Origin: Hydractinia symbiolongicarpus
Lineage: Eukaryota; Cnidaria; Hydrozoa; Anthoathecata; Hydractiniidae
Direction: 5' to 3'
DNA: 60,000 bases
Assembly (NCBI RefSeq): GCF_029227915.1
Contig: NC_079876.1
Coordinates: forward strand, 17,362,001-17,422,000
In this document: piece by piece, positions 25,001-36,999 of the stretch
Layout of the letters: each line of letters opens with the position of its first letter
Numbering within the stretch: position 1 is the stretch's first letter
Program-made: the position numbers and the translations under genes
The notes under the pieces: model-generated
Databases searched by the model: none
What the model was told of the DNA's origin: nothing
What the model saw: the letters and a program-made list of their open reading frames with translations, nothing else

Positions 25001-26740
25001 TAATACATGTTTTAAGTTTAGGTGTGAATGGGTTAACAGATTGCAACTTTTTAGCCTCTACACAATATGGCTATTAAATTAGTGCGTCATACACACGAAA
25101 ACTAAAGATCTTTGTTAAAATACAAAGAGAAAGAAAGCCGAGTGCGAACGACACTGTGAAAAACGTTCGTTTGCGTCGAACAATCTAAATAGATATGCAG
25201 CTGAAAAGAAAACTACGAAGAGAGAATAGTATGAATGAGGAAGAGGAACCAACATGCAAGTCATGCATAGTAAACAGCTGACAAGGTTGAAATGCCATTT
25301 TCCTTTTGGCGGGAATCAAATTAGGTGGGTTATTATCTTTTGTTAATAAGGCGCGAGAATGGCAAATATACACGTTCAACCATTCAATCTGGTCGTTTTT
25401 GATAGCTCTTGATTACATTATTTCTTCTAAGAAAAGTTGAGTGAGGTAGGTAAATGTTTACTTTTAATCATAACGTTTCAGTTTCTCCCTTCAGGCCCTT
25501 TAAATGCAATGTTGACAACCATTTGGACCCTTCTACTGAGCGCAAATCGGTTAGTGTGGCAGGCACGCAAGTTGGAGCAATGACTATGCCTGGGGGTAAT
25601 GTGCCGTAGTTGCAGTCGGAGGGGAGGAAAAGCCAGCCGTTAGGATAGAATACGCAAGGACATCAAACTTCCCGTTACTTACTTACTTACTTACAAGAGA
25701 TTTGGCCGTCAATGTTATCAAAGCAATTGCAATAAGTTGTAAGGTTTAGGGTGGGATCAAACAGGCGAATAAAATGTAACTGCTTGTTACACAATAAGTG
25801 AATTACGACACGTAAAGAAAAAAAAAAAGAAAATAGAATAAAATTAAACGAAACGTAAAAATAAAATCAAAACAGATATGGCTACTGCCGGGGGTTGCCA
25901 AAAACTGTAAAATTAAAGAAGGACAAAGTGTCAAGAATAAAAACTCATGATTAAGAAAGGCATTTTTAGTATCAACATAAAATCACTCTCTGACATGAAT
26001 TTAATGTGGGTAATAATATAAATTTAATAATGACGTGGATTTGATAACCCTTCAAAACTTAACCTCCATATAGCATCGCGATTATCTCATAGTGTCGTTT
26101 GTTTGACCTAACGTTATTGAAATTGGGTAATGTTATAAAATCATGCCATGATAACAATCTGCGATATTATAAAACTTAAATTAACTTTATTTTTCGTTAT
26201 ATATAACAACACAAATACGCAGTAACTAAGTGAGGAAACCTTATTAAATACCATAATAAAAAATGTTAACATAATGAAAAAGGCGATGGTTTAGTGATAG
26301 CACATTTTCAAGTTCATGTTCCAACATCGACAAACTTTAAATGTAGTGTCGTCAGCCCGTTCGGAGCCATCTGCTGACTGCGAACCGGCTTGTGTGTCAG
26401 ACATGATAGTAAAAGCAATGTTCTACTCATCTCTGACGGTGTAATTTAACATAGTTGAAGTGGCGAAATAGGGCCAGTGTCATAATAGAGTCCCCAGGGA
26501 TGTAAATCTTTCAGGTAGCTACCCAAGAAACATTTCCTAGAAGTCTTTAAACATAAAACTAAAACATACCAGTATAAAGACAGTTATATTAATTTTCAAG
26601 TTTCATTATTGTTGTTGTTGTACTGCATTATGACAAAATCGTTTTTTCATTGTCGTTTTTCCGCATTAAAAAAACCCTTGTCTTCACGGTAAAACCTTAC
26701 AGACTCAAGTATCAATACTACACGCTCTGTAAACTGCTGC
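25001..26740. other. Intergenic, no supported gene
   Basis: AT-rich. A (CTTA)n run sits at about 25675-25695. A mini-ORF at 25195 (Lys/Arg-rich then EEEE) could be a start exon but has only a weak donor. Nothing else is recognisable. Confidence 0.45.
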
Positions 26741-26741
26741 G

Positions 26742-26764
26742 ACGTGGGCCTTAAAGGCCCACGT
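26742..26764. repeat. Near-perfect 23-bp palindrome
   Basis: ACGTGGGCCTT, one A, then AAGGCCCACGT: 11-bp arms with a 1-base centre, followed at once by a third half-copy AAAGTGGGCCTT. It abuts the dispersed repeat at 26777 and may be one of its ends. Confidence 0.8.
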
Positions 26765-26776
26765 TAAAGTGGGCCT

Positions 26777-27038
26777 TGACTTACACGAAAGTCGAGCCGA
26801 TGGCGGCGAAAAAAAACTGCCTATTTTTCCAGCATTTATGTATTTTGCAGACTTGAACATATAGATATATCTAGAATTTTTATCTTCTCCAGCCTTTCTC
26901 ATGTTTTTATCCAGAATGAGTCAGGCTGAAATATTTCTTGGTGGTATTCTTCTTGAAAAAAAATATTGAACCAGCGAGCAAAGTGCGCTGGTCAGTTCAT
27001 TGCGCAAAACGCGTTTGCCGGATTTTTAATATGTGCGT
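26777..27038 (-). repeat. Dispersed ~250-bp repeat, copy 2 (inverted)
   Basis: Reverse-complement counterpart of 13943-14195. It carries the same blocks in reverse order (ACTTACACGAAAGTCGA, ATAGATATATCTAGAATTTT, CAGCG...GCGCTGGTC, TTGCGCAAAACGCGTTTG). The two copies differ by scattered substitutions and small indels. Confidence 0.75.
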
Positions 27039-27399
27039 AAGATATACGGAATGTGAGCATTTTAACCGGTTCCTAGCGCCGTTAAGAGCATGACAAGATT
27101 CAATGTTACATACACACATAATATAGAAAGCATATTTACATCTTTTTTGCAAAGAACTGTTATTTCTAATATTTTAATCGATATGTTAGATAGTTATCGT
27201 TTTGAATCTGATATAATTAAAACTATTTTGAAAAGAATTGGGAATTTTTGAAGTTACTCTTGGCGACAGATACTTCGCAAGTAATTTGCGCATATTAAAA
27301 GAGAAATAAAGGATCTGTGCTACACTTTCGAGGTTTTAATCTCAAAGAGCTCTGAGGAGAAGGATGAAAATAACTGTCATTGTACTCCAATAAAGCTGG

Positions 27400-28018
27400 A
27401 CATGTTCAACCATCTTTTTCAAAAGGCAATCATCGAAAACTATTTCAAATGCGAATTTATCGCGCTCATTGCTTTCGTCCTATTCAAAGATCAACGAATC
27501 ATTGCCGACAAGTGGATATCATGTGTCTTTATAAGTCTGACAATCCCGGCCATTGAAACACAAAACGTAGATTTAAGACAAAAATCCTGTGATAAAAGCA
27601 TGTTACATCAATGAATCGGACGACGATGACAGTAACAGACGCACTGGAAAGTCTTGACTTGAATTTCGTTGAAGTTCGTGGCGATAGATATAGACATGAT
27701 GATGAATGAGTTAACTATTAGAGTTGAGGTATTAAAACTGGAAAAGTTAAAGCAAACATACGCCAATGATGGGAAGTAAATTGGTAACAGTTTGAAACTT
27801 GTACCCACCGCTTCTTTCGCTTCTTGAAGTGAAAGAAGCGTTGTTTACGAGATTGATATGATAAGGCCATGACGCATAGCTAATGACGCAAAGAATATCT
27901 AGATTGCATCTATAAGTGTCTTTTTTCCGAAAAAGTGCGAAACTCAATATAGCGGACATCTGGCATTAGCGGACACCTTTTTCGGAACTGTAGGTTCCGG
28001 TATAGCCAGGTTGGACTG
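27400..28018 (+). mobile_element. Decayed pogo/Tigger-like element, right end
   Basis: The right terminus, read in reverse, starts CAGTCCAACCTGGCTATACC and continues into GTCCGCTAATGCC and TGTCCGCTATAT. This is the typical terminal inverted repeat of pogo-type Tc1/mariner transposons, next to a TA target dinucleotide at 28019-28020. A frame at 27402-27614 could be a transposase remnant but is too diverged to identify. A 10-bp hairpin (27809-27818 with 27831-27840) lies inside. I see no matching left end. Confidence 0.6.
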
Positions 28019-28897
28019 TATATTTAACATTTACTTGAATTTGATCAAATTTCTACTCATTGGCGACATTCTTTTTCATCTCATGTTTACAATGCGAGAA
28101 CAATCATTTTTGGGTATTGGTAAATGATCACATCACTATAAATGATTGTAAATAGTAGCATTTGAACATTTGAGAATGCTTTAACTACTCGCTCCTATCT
28201 CCTCTTGTCCAAGTCTATTAATGTAATCAAGATTCGAACTTCAATAATTAAACATCTTATCTCCCCCTTTCCTGTTTGTGTCACAAATTTGACATCACGT
28301 TCGCTTATCCAAGAAATAACTCAATTTTCAAACTTCTCATTAATCCAGCTATTGTAGGGATAATCCCGTCTTTATTCAGTGGTTATATTTGTTATGAGGT
28401 TGTATATCATACTTATTACTGACGCTTTTTGAGGTCCTAGGGTTTAGATTGGTTCATAAAGGGCAACGGTGCAACGTCCCACTAAAAACGCGGGTGTATA
28501 TCAGAATTTTAACAGGCATCGCCAAGTATTTGTCTAAAAAGTCCATTACTTCTCAAAACGAATATATCGGCAGCAGCTTTCAAATAAGACTGAGTACAAG
28601 GTAAAAGGTCTTGCAATGTCAAGATTAAGAAATGCATCCAATTTTGTTTAGCTTTCAGTAAAGATATCCATTCATTATTAAGCGATATAAATTGTCAAGC
28701 ACTTCGTTTAATTTTTAAACAGCCTTATCGATCCACATTTAAAGTGTAATTTAATAACGGTGCGCTATGACAACTTTAAAATATGTATAATTGAGAACGT
28801 GTTTAATGTATGGTATTTAGAAATAAAAACAGACAGCTTGTGTTGTATTCTTATTTATATTTTGACAAAGTTTTTGCCATTTGATGCAATTGAAGGC

Positions 28898-29010
28898 ATG
28901 AATCATGGTACAAGAGGCAAAAAGAATTCGATGAAAGATAAAATAGATATAAAATTTTCTTACTGTGGCAATGGGAATGATTTGTTTCTGTTTCCACAAG
29001 TTCGTGATCC
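28898..29010 (+). CDS. Candidate alternative first exon A (37 codons + 2 nt)
   Basis: Starts at the first in-frame ATG and ends at a strong donor, GATCC|GTAAGT, in phase 2. The peptide starts basic (GTRGKK), then NSMKDKIDIKFSYCGN, then ND and FPQVRDP. It matches candidate exon B over most of its length with the same phase, so both look like duplicated, constrained coding exons. The phase fits the acceptor at 35881. Whether it belongs to the downstream K+ channel or to a separate gene cannot be settled from sequence. Confidence 0.6.
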
Positions 29011-31581
29011 GTAAGTAGATTTCGCCGTTTTCTTCATGTATGCCACTTGTTGTATCTCGTCATATATTTCTCATACTTGTAACACTTAATATATTCCTTA
29101 AATAATTTTCTTATAAAAATAATTTCTATAACGTTCACTCGTTTCATCGAGTATCTATTTCAAGTGTTTTGGTTTTGGATAATTTAAACTTTTAATACTA
29201 ATCCATTTCAGAAGCGTTCTTTTCTGATTGTTACATGGGAATCTATTTCAGTAGCGTCATTGTTACATGAGATCTATTTCAGAAGTGTGCCTTCTTAATT
29301 AAAATATATTTCTTTGTCTCTTTTTTCATTGATACATCCCATTTCTGTTTAAGAAGTTTTACGACGAATCTATTTCGTACTGTTTTTTTATTAATTCCGA
29401 AGTTCAAATCACTTTTTACTGGTTTTTATCTCTGACAGCGCGAAAGTATTTTGGTTAAAAATATGGTTAAAAACGAAAGTGATTGACCGTGTTGATGGAT
29501 CTTGATAATCTTTACTCCGTGAAATATAATTCATGGTAAATGCAGGAAAGACCCACAAACATTCACTTGTCGCTATTCACAGCTAACACTTAGTCTCAGC
29601 TACTAGGCTTCAGGCTCTACAGGAGGCAGCCGGGGTTATATTATAGACTAGTTATTGGTATGTGGAAAACTTAACGGGGAACCGTCCGTTGTAGATATTT
29701 TCGTCATTGAACGAAGTTGAGACTCGGCTACTACTTTGGAAACATACGACAGGTATATCGAGGTGTATCTTTTTTTCTTTTTCTTCTTCTTCTCGAAACA
29801 CACAAAGACTTGTATTGTTTTTTTAATAGCGTGTTAAGAACATTACAAGCCTTAAAAATAAAAAAAAAGTCCCTGAAAAGCTGTTACTGGTTACTGGTTT
29901 TAAATTCAAAAAACACAAGGATTGTAAGACCTTAAGGAATTTGTTACGGATTTCTGAATCAGATTTTTACTTACAATAATAATGTCTGGCAGTGTTGTAC
30001 AATATATTAATTTCACAGCACACGTGGTTAATTTTTATTACATCTTATCTCTTCCATGCAATTAAAAACTGCGGCTTATCTCGCCCCGATAATTACAACT
30101 TATAATTTTATAAATTTCGACGCATCAAAAGAGAATGTTGTCTCAATAATTTTGTTTTTAAGAAAAAATTCAAAAGAAATTTTTAACAATGCTATCAGAT
30201 ATTTTAATAATTGCGCACAGTGAAAGGTAACTTAGTTACAAAACTATGCCTAACACGGTGAAGTCAATATAAGTTAGCCCCTCTCGCCCTAAAACATCAA
30301 CAGCAAAAGCATCTCTCAAGATGGAGTTCAACAAGAATCTAACAGGACAAATAAATGTAATTGTACAGTTCAAAAGAAAATATAAAATAATGCACTTCAG
30401 GCAACATATCACTAATAAAGACTAGACATGTCATTACTATCATTTTTTACAGAATAATTTGTTTTTAAAACATTCCTTTGACAAATTTCTTTTTAACATT
30501 GAACGAGCTTAGCTTGAACCATCAATGCAATATTTTCCTTTTGTATTTCTCCTTAGTTTCTCCTTATTGTTGTTTCAGTTATGTTAAGTTATGACGCACT
30601 CATGGATGCTTTGTTGCCATGCTATACCAGAACTAAAACATAATCTTTTCCCTTTGCATTAAAGATGACATTTGAATTTATTACCATCAAGAAAAACATT
30701 TATCACTGCTTTCTTTGAACTTAAGTACATTTAATTTAGTTTTAATTGTTTATTTTATTGCATTTTTATTATATACTTTAAATGAAAGTATGTCACTGCT
30801 ATTCTATTTATACAGCGATTGGTGCACATAAAAATTCTTAACCACCCGTAGAGAGAACAAGAAATGATCCACGAATGATTTGCAACCACCTTTGTAGGGT
30901 GCCAAACACGGAATGGTTCCATATTGTATAGAACTGGTCAATGCCAACTACTACGAAATAAGGAACACTATAAGTAGTAGGCAATTCGTAGCTACATTTG
31001 TTCTCTCCACGTAATATCATTATTATGAAGAATTAATTTGTTATATAACCCCCCTAAAGTAATTATGGTAGAAGCCAGCACTAACGGGAACCATGTTGCT
31101 ACTAGAAAGTTCTTTTTGTTACATCGTTACAGGAAAGTAAAAATATATCATTTCTTTCGTTTGTTTAAACAAATAATGTTTTAGTTAAATTTCTTATTCA
31201 TTTAATTTTTATTTGTGTAAAAATAATCTAACTTAAGCATTCGCATTGGGAAAATTTTTTTTTTTTTCGCTGTCGTTGAAATTGGGAATAGATTTCGCTG
31301 TTTACATTATAAGCAGAATCAGATTCTCTTAAAATGATAGCATCTGTTTTTCCTGTTTAATATACATGGCATATATTATTACAAAATGGTATTAAAAGTT
31401 TCATAATCGCGTAAGCCCTTTGTTTATATGTATTTCCGGTCGGATGTTTGCTTTAATGATCTAATTAGGTAATCAATTAAGCTTTGTTACGGTTTGCTTA
31501 ATCTTATTAAACGTCAGTGCAAAAAATGAATAAGAAATACAGAGCGGAAATTTGTTATTTCGAAAAGAGTTGAACATATGC
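29011..31581. other. Intron or intergenic between candidate exons A and B
   Basis: AT-rich. Diverged short repeats GAATCTATTTCAG(T/A)AGCGT lie at about 29200-29290. No other coding signal. Confidence 0.4.
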
Positions 31582-31721
31582 ATGTCCTCTGTGGCACAAA
31601 ACATGCTGAACAGGTTAGGACGAAAAAGGAGAAACTCCTTCTTAGATGTTATAGATATACCGTTCTCCTTTTCTGGAAATAACCAAAATGATTTCCAAAT
31701 ATTTCCAAGACTAAAAAACCC
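31582..31721 (+). CDS. Candidate alternative first exon B (46 codons + 2 nt)
   Basis: The ATG has an in-frame TAA 17 codons upstream. The exon ends at AACCC|GTAAGT in phase 2. The peptide has an N-terminal amphipathic stretch (MSSVAQNMLNRLG), a basic RKRRNS, then FLDVIDIPFSFSGN, ND and FPRLKNP. About half of the aligned positions from NS onward match candidate exon A. Spliced to 35881 it reads on without interruption as ...KNP-DTNRIPVEYN. Short cytosolic N-terminal exons with separate promoters are common in K+ channel genes, but the assignment here is inference. Confidence 0.62.
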
Positions 31722-33124
31722 GTAAGTAATGACTAATTGATTAAATTTTGTTGATAACTATTTTTTCTTGTTAATTAAATGTTAGGTTGTTACAACTGTA
31801 AATTCTGAAATAACAGATATTTTAACGAGCAGAAATTTTACAGAGCTGGTAGGAATTCCTTTTCGCAAACACACCTTTTTTGCAAAAAGACATGCTAGAG
31901 TATTTAAAGATATTAAGCGAACATATATAGTCATAAAGGTCTCAGTATGTGGATGTCAGCATTGTCCCGTGGCGAGAGTTGTTGTAATCAAACACCAGGC
32001 AAAATAGAAAGAATAAGATTATACACAGAGCTTTATTTAACGAACATAGAAAACCTGGATGCCTAGGAGTATTCATGGAATTCACATATGATAAACGTAG
32101 TTTAAGAGATAAATATCCAATTCCAAAGTTTTAAGATATTTTGTGACCTAGCTAAATATTTATATATGCTTAGCATTTTTTAAGTTAGCTTAGGAAGCTA
32201 ACTACCTGTTGATACAGAATGTTATATTCAATATAAATACTACTTACTGATGAGTGAAAAACGGTTGTATCGACATATGTTTTATTTCTTGTAAATAGAC
32301 TTAGCCTGTGGCGTAATTCGTTCGCCTATGTCTGCCATTTTGATTCTTCTTGAAGGAAGGTATTGTTGTCATTCGTTACGCGCAATGTTTATTAAATTAA
32401 TAAAAAAGTTGTGACCTGAAATCCGGAAAATTTGCTGAGTCATATTTTGATTTACCGTATGTTATCGCATATTATCTTTAAATAAAAAGAGATGAAGATG
32501 TATTTATACAGCATTTGAACAAGTTACTTTTTCAAGGGACGATAAACCGGGAATTTACTCATGATACATGATATTTTGCTTTATGTAATTTTTTTTGGCA
32601 AAATTACATTGGCGAGAATTAATTTTCTGGAAGCTAGCATTAAAGTAGTTAGCAAGATTATTTGGAACTTAATATTTTGTTAGCTCTTTTTTGGTGGTAA
32701 CAAAATCAAGGGTTGGCGTATTTCTTATCAGTTGATTAAAGTTTTAACTTTTACCCACTGGACACTGTATGGCCCACCCCTCCGCCTTCGTCAGATTGCA
32801 TATTCAGTCTCTCGTTTTGTGCTTTCTGTAGTTTCATCTTCTATAATTAACGCAATTGCTACTTTTTATCGATTAGACCTTATAATAGAATTTCATTTCA
32901 TTGTAGAAAAGGCCTTACGGCAAAAAACCTCGGTATCATGTTGTCACTTGATTTTTTAGCAAAAGGAGGGATTAACTTAATTACTCCAGGATAAGTCTCC
33001 AGGATAAGTTTGAATTACTCCAAAGTTAAGCAGAATTTTTTTTATTCCACTGTATTGGCATTACAATTATGTTACTTGTCGAGTGTGTAACAGTTTTAGA
33101 TATTATTAAGAGATGTTTAAATAT
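31722..33124. other. Non-coding, no feature seen
   Basis: AT-rich sequence in the putative intron after candidate exon B. I see no repeats or RNA genes. Confidence 0.4.
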
Positions 33125-33801
33125 GACTTAGCTTCCATTAGACGAATTACTATCGCAGCGTCTTAGCTAAAAAGCATATCGGATAGGTGTTTTGTTTTCA
33201 TTTGCAATGTCTTGTTTCGGCATAGATTAGCTATCGGATAGCTATCACTCCATGCCGATGGTTAAATGGGCCATAACATGTATCGGATAGCTCTTAAGAC
33301 GATATTTTATTTAAATGGAAACAGGTGCATAAACGCTTCGGAATGCTTGAACATAATAAAAGTAATTACAACTTGTTCAGTTTTGTTCTTTTGATCAAAA
33401 TGGCGTCGAGTAAAGTTGATTTGAGTAAGTAGAATGTTATACTTTAAAATGTTTGGATTTCAACATATAATATGTTCAACTCGGTGATTTCATTTTTAAC
33501 TAAAAGACACAATCGCAAAAGAGAAATTATTTTGAAGATGTTGGTTGCTGATTCAAATAAAAGAAGACACAAGAAGAAAAAAGAAGGAAAACTTCCAAGA
33601 TACTTGGTAAGACTTGGTAGAAATAATATATGCTTCACAAAAAGATATCAAGCAAAAAAATCTTCAAATCGTCGGGACTCTTCCACTGATTTATTTTTTA
33701 TGTGGTACTCAAACATGTGTTTTTTGACAATAGTATCCATGGTGGAACGCATTAACGAAACTCTTCATCATATGGTGCGCATAGTAATAGAAGACGTCTA
33801 C

Positions 33802-34507
33802 CGTAAATGATCGATTAAGCCCCCGAGGGCTTATTTGTCAAAATGTGTTTCGGGGGACGGGGCTTATTCGGGAAGAGGGGTTAAATGGGAGGGGTGCTTA
33901 TAAAATTATGCAAAAATCCAACCTCGAACCCAGGGCCCGTAGCGTTTTTTGATATGAAGATGAAACGCGTTTCATCTTCATATAAAAAAAACGCTACAGG
34001 CCCTGGGATCGAGGTTGGCAAAAGTCTAGTGTGCTAAAAAGAACTATTTTAATAAACACAACAAAAAATATCTTTTTAAAAGTATAATAATTAAAACAAA
34101 CACTAATCGATCTCAATATAATGGTTGGAAAGAGAAAAAAGGAGGTCGGACTTGTTGTTCCAGCAAAGTATGTTGCTTTGACAGGGAGCAAGATATTCGG
34201 AAATATATTGTTCGACAAGTTAAAAAAAACAACAAAATAACACCCTAACTTTGAATTGGATATTATAACCACGAGAGTTATTAATACCTCAACCTGCGAA
34301 ATAAATACCATTTATTTAATTGTTTATAGTAGTATTTTCTCAGTCCCTGTGTCAACTATGTTGAAATTACTGTGAATTCAAATAAGCCCCCATGTAGGCT
34401 TATTCGAGAGTGGGGACTTATTTGTCAAAATGGGTTTTGAAGGAGGGGGCTTATTCGGGAGAGGGGGGGGGGGTATTCGGGAGTGGGGGCTTAATCGATC
34501 ATTTACG
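33802..34507. mobile_element. 706-bp MITE with 23-bp perfect terminal inverted repeats
   Basis: Positions 33802-33824 start CGTAAATGATCGATTAAGCC and are the exact reverse complement of 34485-34507. Inside each end lies a direct repeat with CTTATTTGTCAAAATG and GGGGCTTATTCGGG. The element is inserted in the larger 33125-34629 repeat and provides the stop codon that ends the frame at 33810. A small frame near 34121 (MVGKRKK...) is likely fortuitous. Confidence 0.8.
33918..34018. repeat. 101-bp foldback palindrome
   Basis: CCAACCTCGAACCCAGGGCC at the left is mirrored by a near-perfect reverse complement ending at 34018, with centre GAAACGCGTTTC at about 33963-33974. The arms are about 50 bases with a few mismatches and there is essentially no loop. 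It sits inside the 706-bp MITE, giving three nested inverted-repeat layers. Confidence 0.88.
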
Positions 34508-34911
34508 TTAAAGGAAACAGCACTTACCGTATTGATATGGGTAAATAGAAACTGTTTCCATTAAACAAAAATATCGTATTGATTTTTGAGACGCGACGTT
34601 TCGCTAAATCGTCTAATGGAAACGAAGTCTAAATCTCTTAAAATGTAATAACGAAGCTTTATGTGGTGTATTTACATTTATATATAATAGAAAAATTACA
34701 TGGTGGAAACATTATCTTGGGTTTTCGGTAATACTAAAATCTATGAAATCTAATGTTGTCGTAAAAATATGCGAAAATACTTCTAAGTTGTGTCAATATA
34801 AAAAAAGTGTTAATATATTCGAGTATAATTGTTCATTTAAAGAAGGGTTCTTAATGCGTATTAAATATGCTTCCAAAATTTTCCGTTTCAGGAAAATCTA
34901 GGCCTTTTTTA

Positions 34912-35028
34912 AATCAATTCATGCTCTTTCCAGCGGATTTATGCCTTACGGATAGTTTCACCCAGGTAATTTTTACCGCAAGAGCACACTCCTTCGTATA
35001 TAGCGCAGAATGGATATTTGTTTCTGAC
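34912..35028 (-). pseudogene. Dead GIY-YIG endonuclease fragment, Penelope-like retroelement
   Basis: On the minus strand the translation reads KYPFCAIYEGVCSCGKNYLG, then ETIRKA, a stop, then IRWKEHELI and another stop. The pattern IY-G-CSCG-NY-GET-R followed by RW-EHE is typical of the GIY-YIG domain of Penelope-like and related retroelements. The two in-frame stops, and the absence of any reverse transcriptase nearby, mark a short decayed fragment. Confidence 0.72.
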
Positions 35029-35381
35029 TATTAAAGGAAACAAAGGTCTTATTGTCTTTGTTGACCATACTACAATAAATATAAAACAATTATCGATTAA
35101 TAATAAACTTCTTGACGTCTTTTTTATTTTGTTTACAATGTGGTAATGTGAAAAACAATTTTTTCCCTTCTTTGAAAAAAACAATTAGGAATAATGAGTA
35201 TTGTAGAGTACTGTATGATTATCATACGATGACCTTTTATACAAGCTAAGAAGCTAACAAAACTCAAGCTACCGCGAGTTCTCTTCTCAAAACAACTTGT
35301 TTGTTATACTGTCAAGTCTGTCTACGAAAAAAAAAAAGATTAACATTGTTTTAGCGAAGCGAATTAGAAATTTTTATTTGA

Positions 35382-35590
<209 letters not shown>

Positions 35591-35880
35591 TAATTTTATA
35601 CAGGATTGATATAATTATTACTGTTATTTATTGTCAAATTTCTTGTAATCTCAATAGTATTGTGGCGCCTTGTGTGTTTATACTGCATATGGCGCACACT
35701 ACTCCAATTTTTCCAACAAAAACTCTGTGGTTTAATAAACTGTAGAACAAAAGACTCTTATTCATATTCTTACCATCTTTCAGATTTTTTTAACAGAAAC
35801 TGGAAATTTAGCATCTAGCAATGATGATCTTTATGTCATTGATAAGTGTATTTTTATTAAGCTACCTTGTTGGTTTTTAG
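35591..35880. other. Non-coding flank upstream of the basic exon
   Basis: AT-rich; ends in a pyrimidine-rich acceptor, TTGGTTTTTAG, at 35880. Confidence 0.45.
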
Positions 35881-36007
35881 GGATACGAATCGCATTCCAG
35901 TCGAATACAACAGAAATCTTCAGTCTTTGGATACTACATGTCAAAACGAGCTTGAAAAAAAAGATAGACCTAAAAGGAGAAAAAGAAGTCCTGCTTTGAA
36001 GTTGCAT
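35881..36007 (+). CDS. Candidate internal exon: basic 42-residue segment
   Basis: Acceptor TTGGTTTTTAG at 35880, donor TTGCAT|GTAAGT at 36007; enters in phase 2 and leaves in phase 0. It completes the split codon of candidate exons A and B as Pro and then encodes DTNRIPVEYNRNLQSLD, CQNELEKK and a strongly basic DRPKRRKRSPALKLH. Without splicing the frame stops at 36073. The next phase-0 acceptor with a clear coding exon on this strand is the channel T1 exon at 52151, so it could form part of an alternative channel N-terminus. A separate small gene is the alternative. Confidence 0.58.
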
Positions 36008-36234
36008 GTAAGTATTTATTCTTTCTTTCTTTACCTTATTTTTTTATTTACCTTTATTTACCAAGTAGTTTAGATACTACACTGATATTCCATTACGTTG
36101 AAGTGATGCACCTGTGTGTGAGCACCAAGTCCAGTTCTAATTCTAAAACTAATATGTATTTGGAAGATTAAATTTCATGCCACTCATATGTGCTGAATTG
36201 CCAATTTTTTTCATGTTACCTGAACATCTTGCCA

Positions 36235-36260
36235 AAAAAAAAAAAAAAAAAAAAAAAATT
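36235..36260. repeat. Poly(A) tract
   Basis: A run of about 23 A residues on the plus strand, followed by a CCACxCAAAACGA-type low-complexity segment to about 36350. No coding content. Confidence 0.8.
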
Positions 36261-36839
36261 AAGACGTAAACCACTCAAAACGAGCTACGACAACGCAAAA
36301 CCACGCAAGAATGCGCAGATCCACTTAAACCTACCTAAGACCAGTTTAGTGATGAAACCAAATTCCCCATGTTGATAATATCCGACAACAGTGCATTAGT
36401 AGAGAATTTTTGTTCTCGAACTTACATTCTTTTAACCATCTTAACTTTTATACCAACCGTATGTACTAACCCGATATACTATTTATCCATTATATAGCTA
36501 TGTTATAAAAATAGTATTGTTTCGTATCCAACAGGATACGCCTTTAGGTATTAACAGTTCTTAAGTAGGCCCATTGGATACCGAAAATGCTTTGATAAAC
36601 ATCCAGTCTATATTAACGTCCGTCTTATTTTAACGCCCGCTCTAAAAAAATGCATCCTAAAAATGTCGAAAATTATACAAACGGCTGCGCGTAGCATTTA
36701 AGCTGTTTCTACTTTTTAAGAAAAATTTATCCAGCCGGGCAGGGAGTCGAGGGTACCCAAGGTTATTTCTTTATTACAGTGATTTATTTGCTAGCCAACG
36801 AAATCACACCGTTTGAGTTCCTTTCTTGTTTCTAAAAAA

Positions 36840-36990
36840 GGGTCTAGGTGGTCTTGGATTATTTTGGGTGGTTTTAGGTGGTTTTCATAGTTTTGGATGG
36901 TTTTGAGGGGTTTTGGATAGTTTTCATATTTGCATATTTGGATGGTTTTTAAATGGTTGTATGCAGTTTGGGTTGTTTTTTACGGGTTTT
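36840..36990 (+). repeat. Degenerate GGTGGTTTT minisatellite
   Basis: Repeated GGTGGTTTTAGG / GGATGGTTTTGAGG words over 150 bases. Their complement (AAACCACCTAAGACC-like) appears at about 36275-36345, so the two stretches could pair. Non-coding. Confidence 0.65.
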
Positions 36991-36999
36991 TTAATAGTT

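Larger units (their letters stand above)
33125..34629. mobile_element. Putative ~1.5-kb DNA transposon with degenerate inverted ends
   Basis: The left end GACTTAGCTTCCATTAGACG (33125 on) matches the reverse complement of the right end, GACTTCGTTTCCATTAGACG (from 34629). A second inner pair, TTTAAATGGAAACAG near 33310 and CTGTTTCCATTAAA near 34550, is also inverted. The interior has a Lys/Arg-rich frame at 33472-33810. It ends exactly where a smaller element (33802-34507) starts and may be a disrupted element protein; I cannot name its family. TATCGGATAG occurs three times near the left end. No clear target duplication. Confidence 0.5.

Noticed and set aside
25195-25269. Mini-ORF with RRENSMNEEEE, a possible further alternative start exon
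   Set aside because: Shares only NSM with candidate A and has a weak donor (GTAAAC) in a phase that does not fit 35881.
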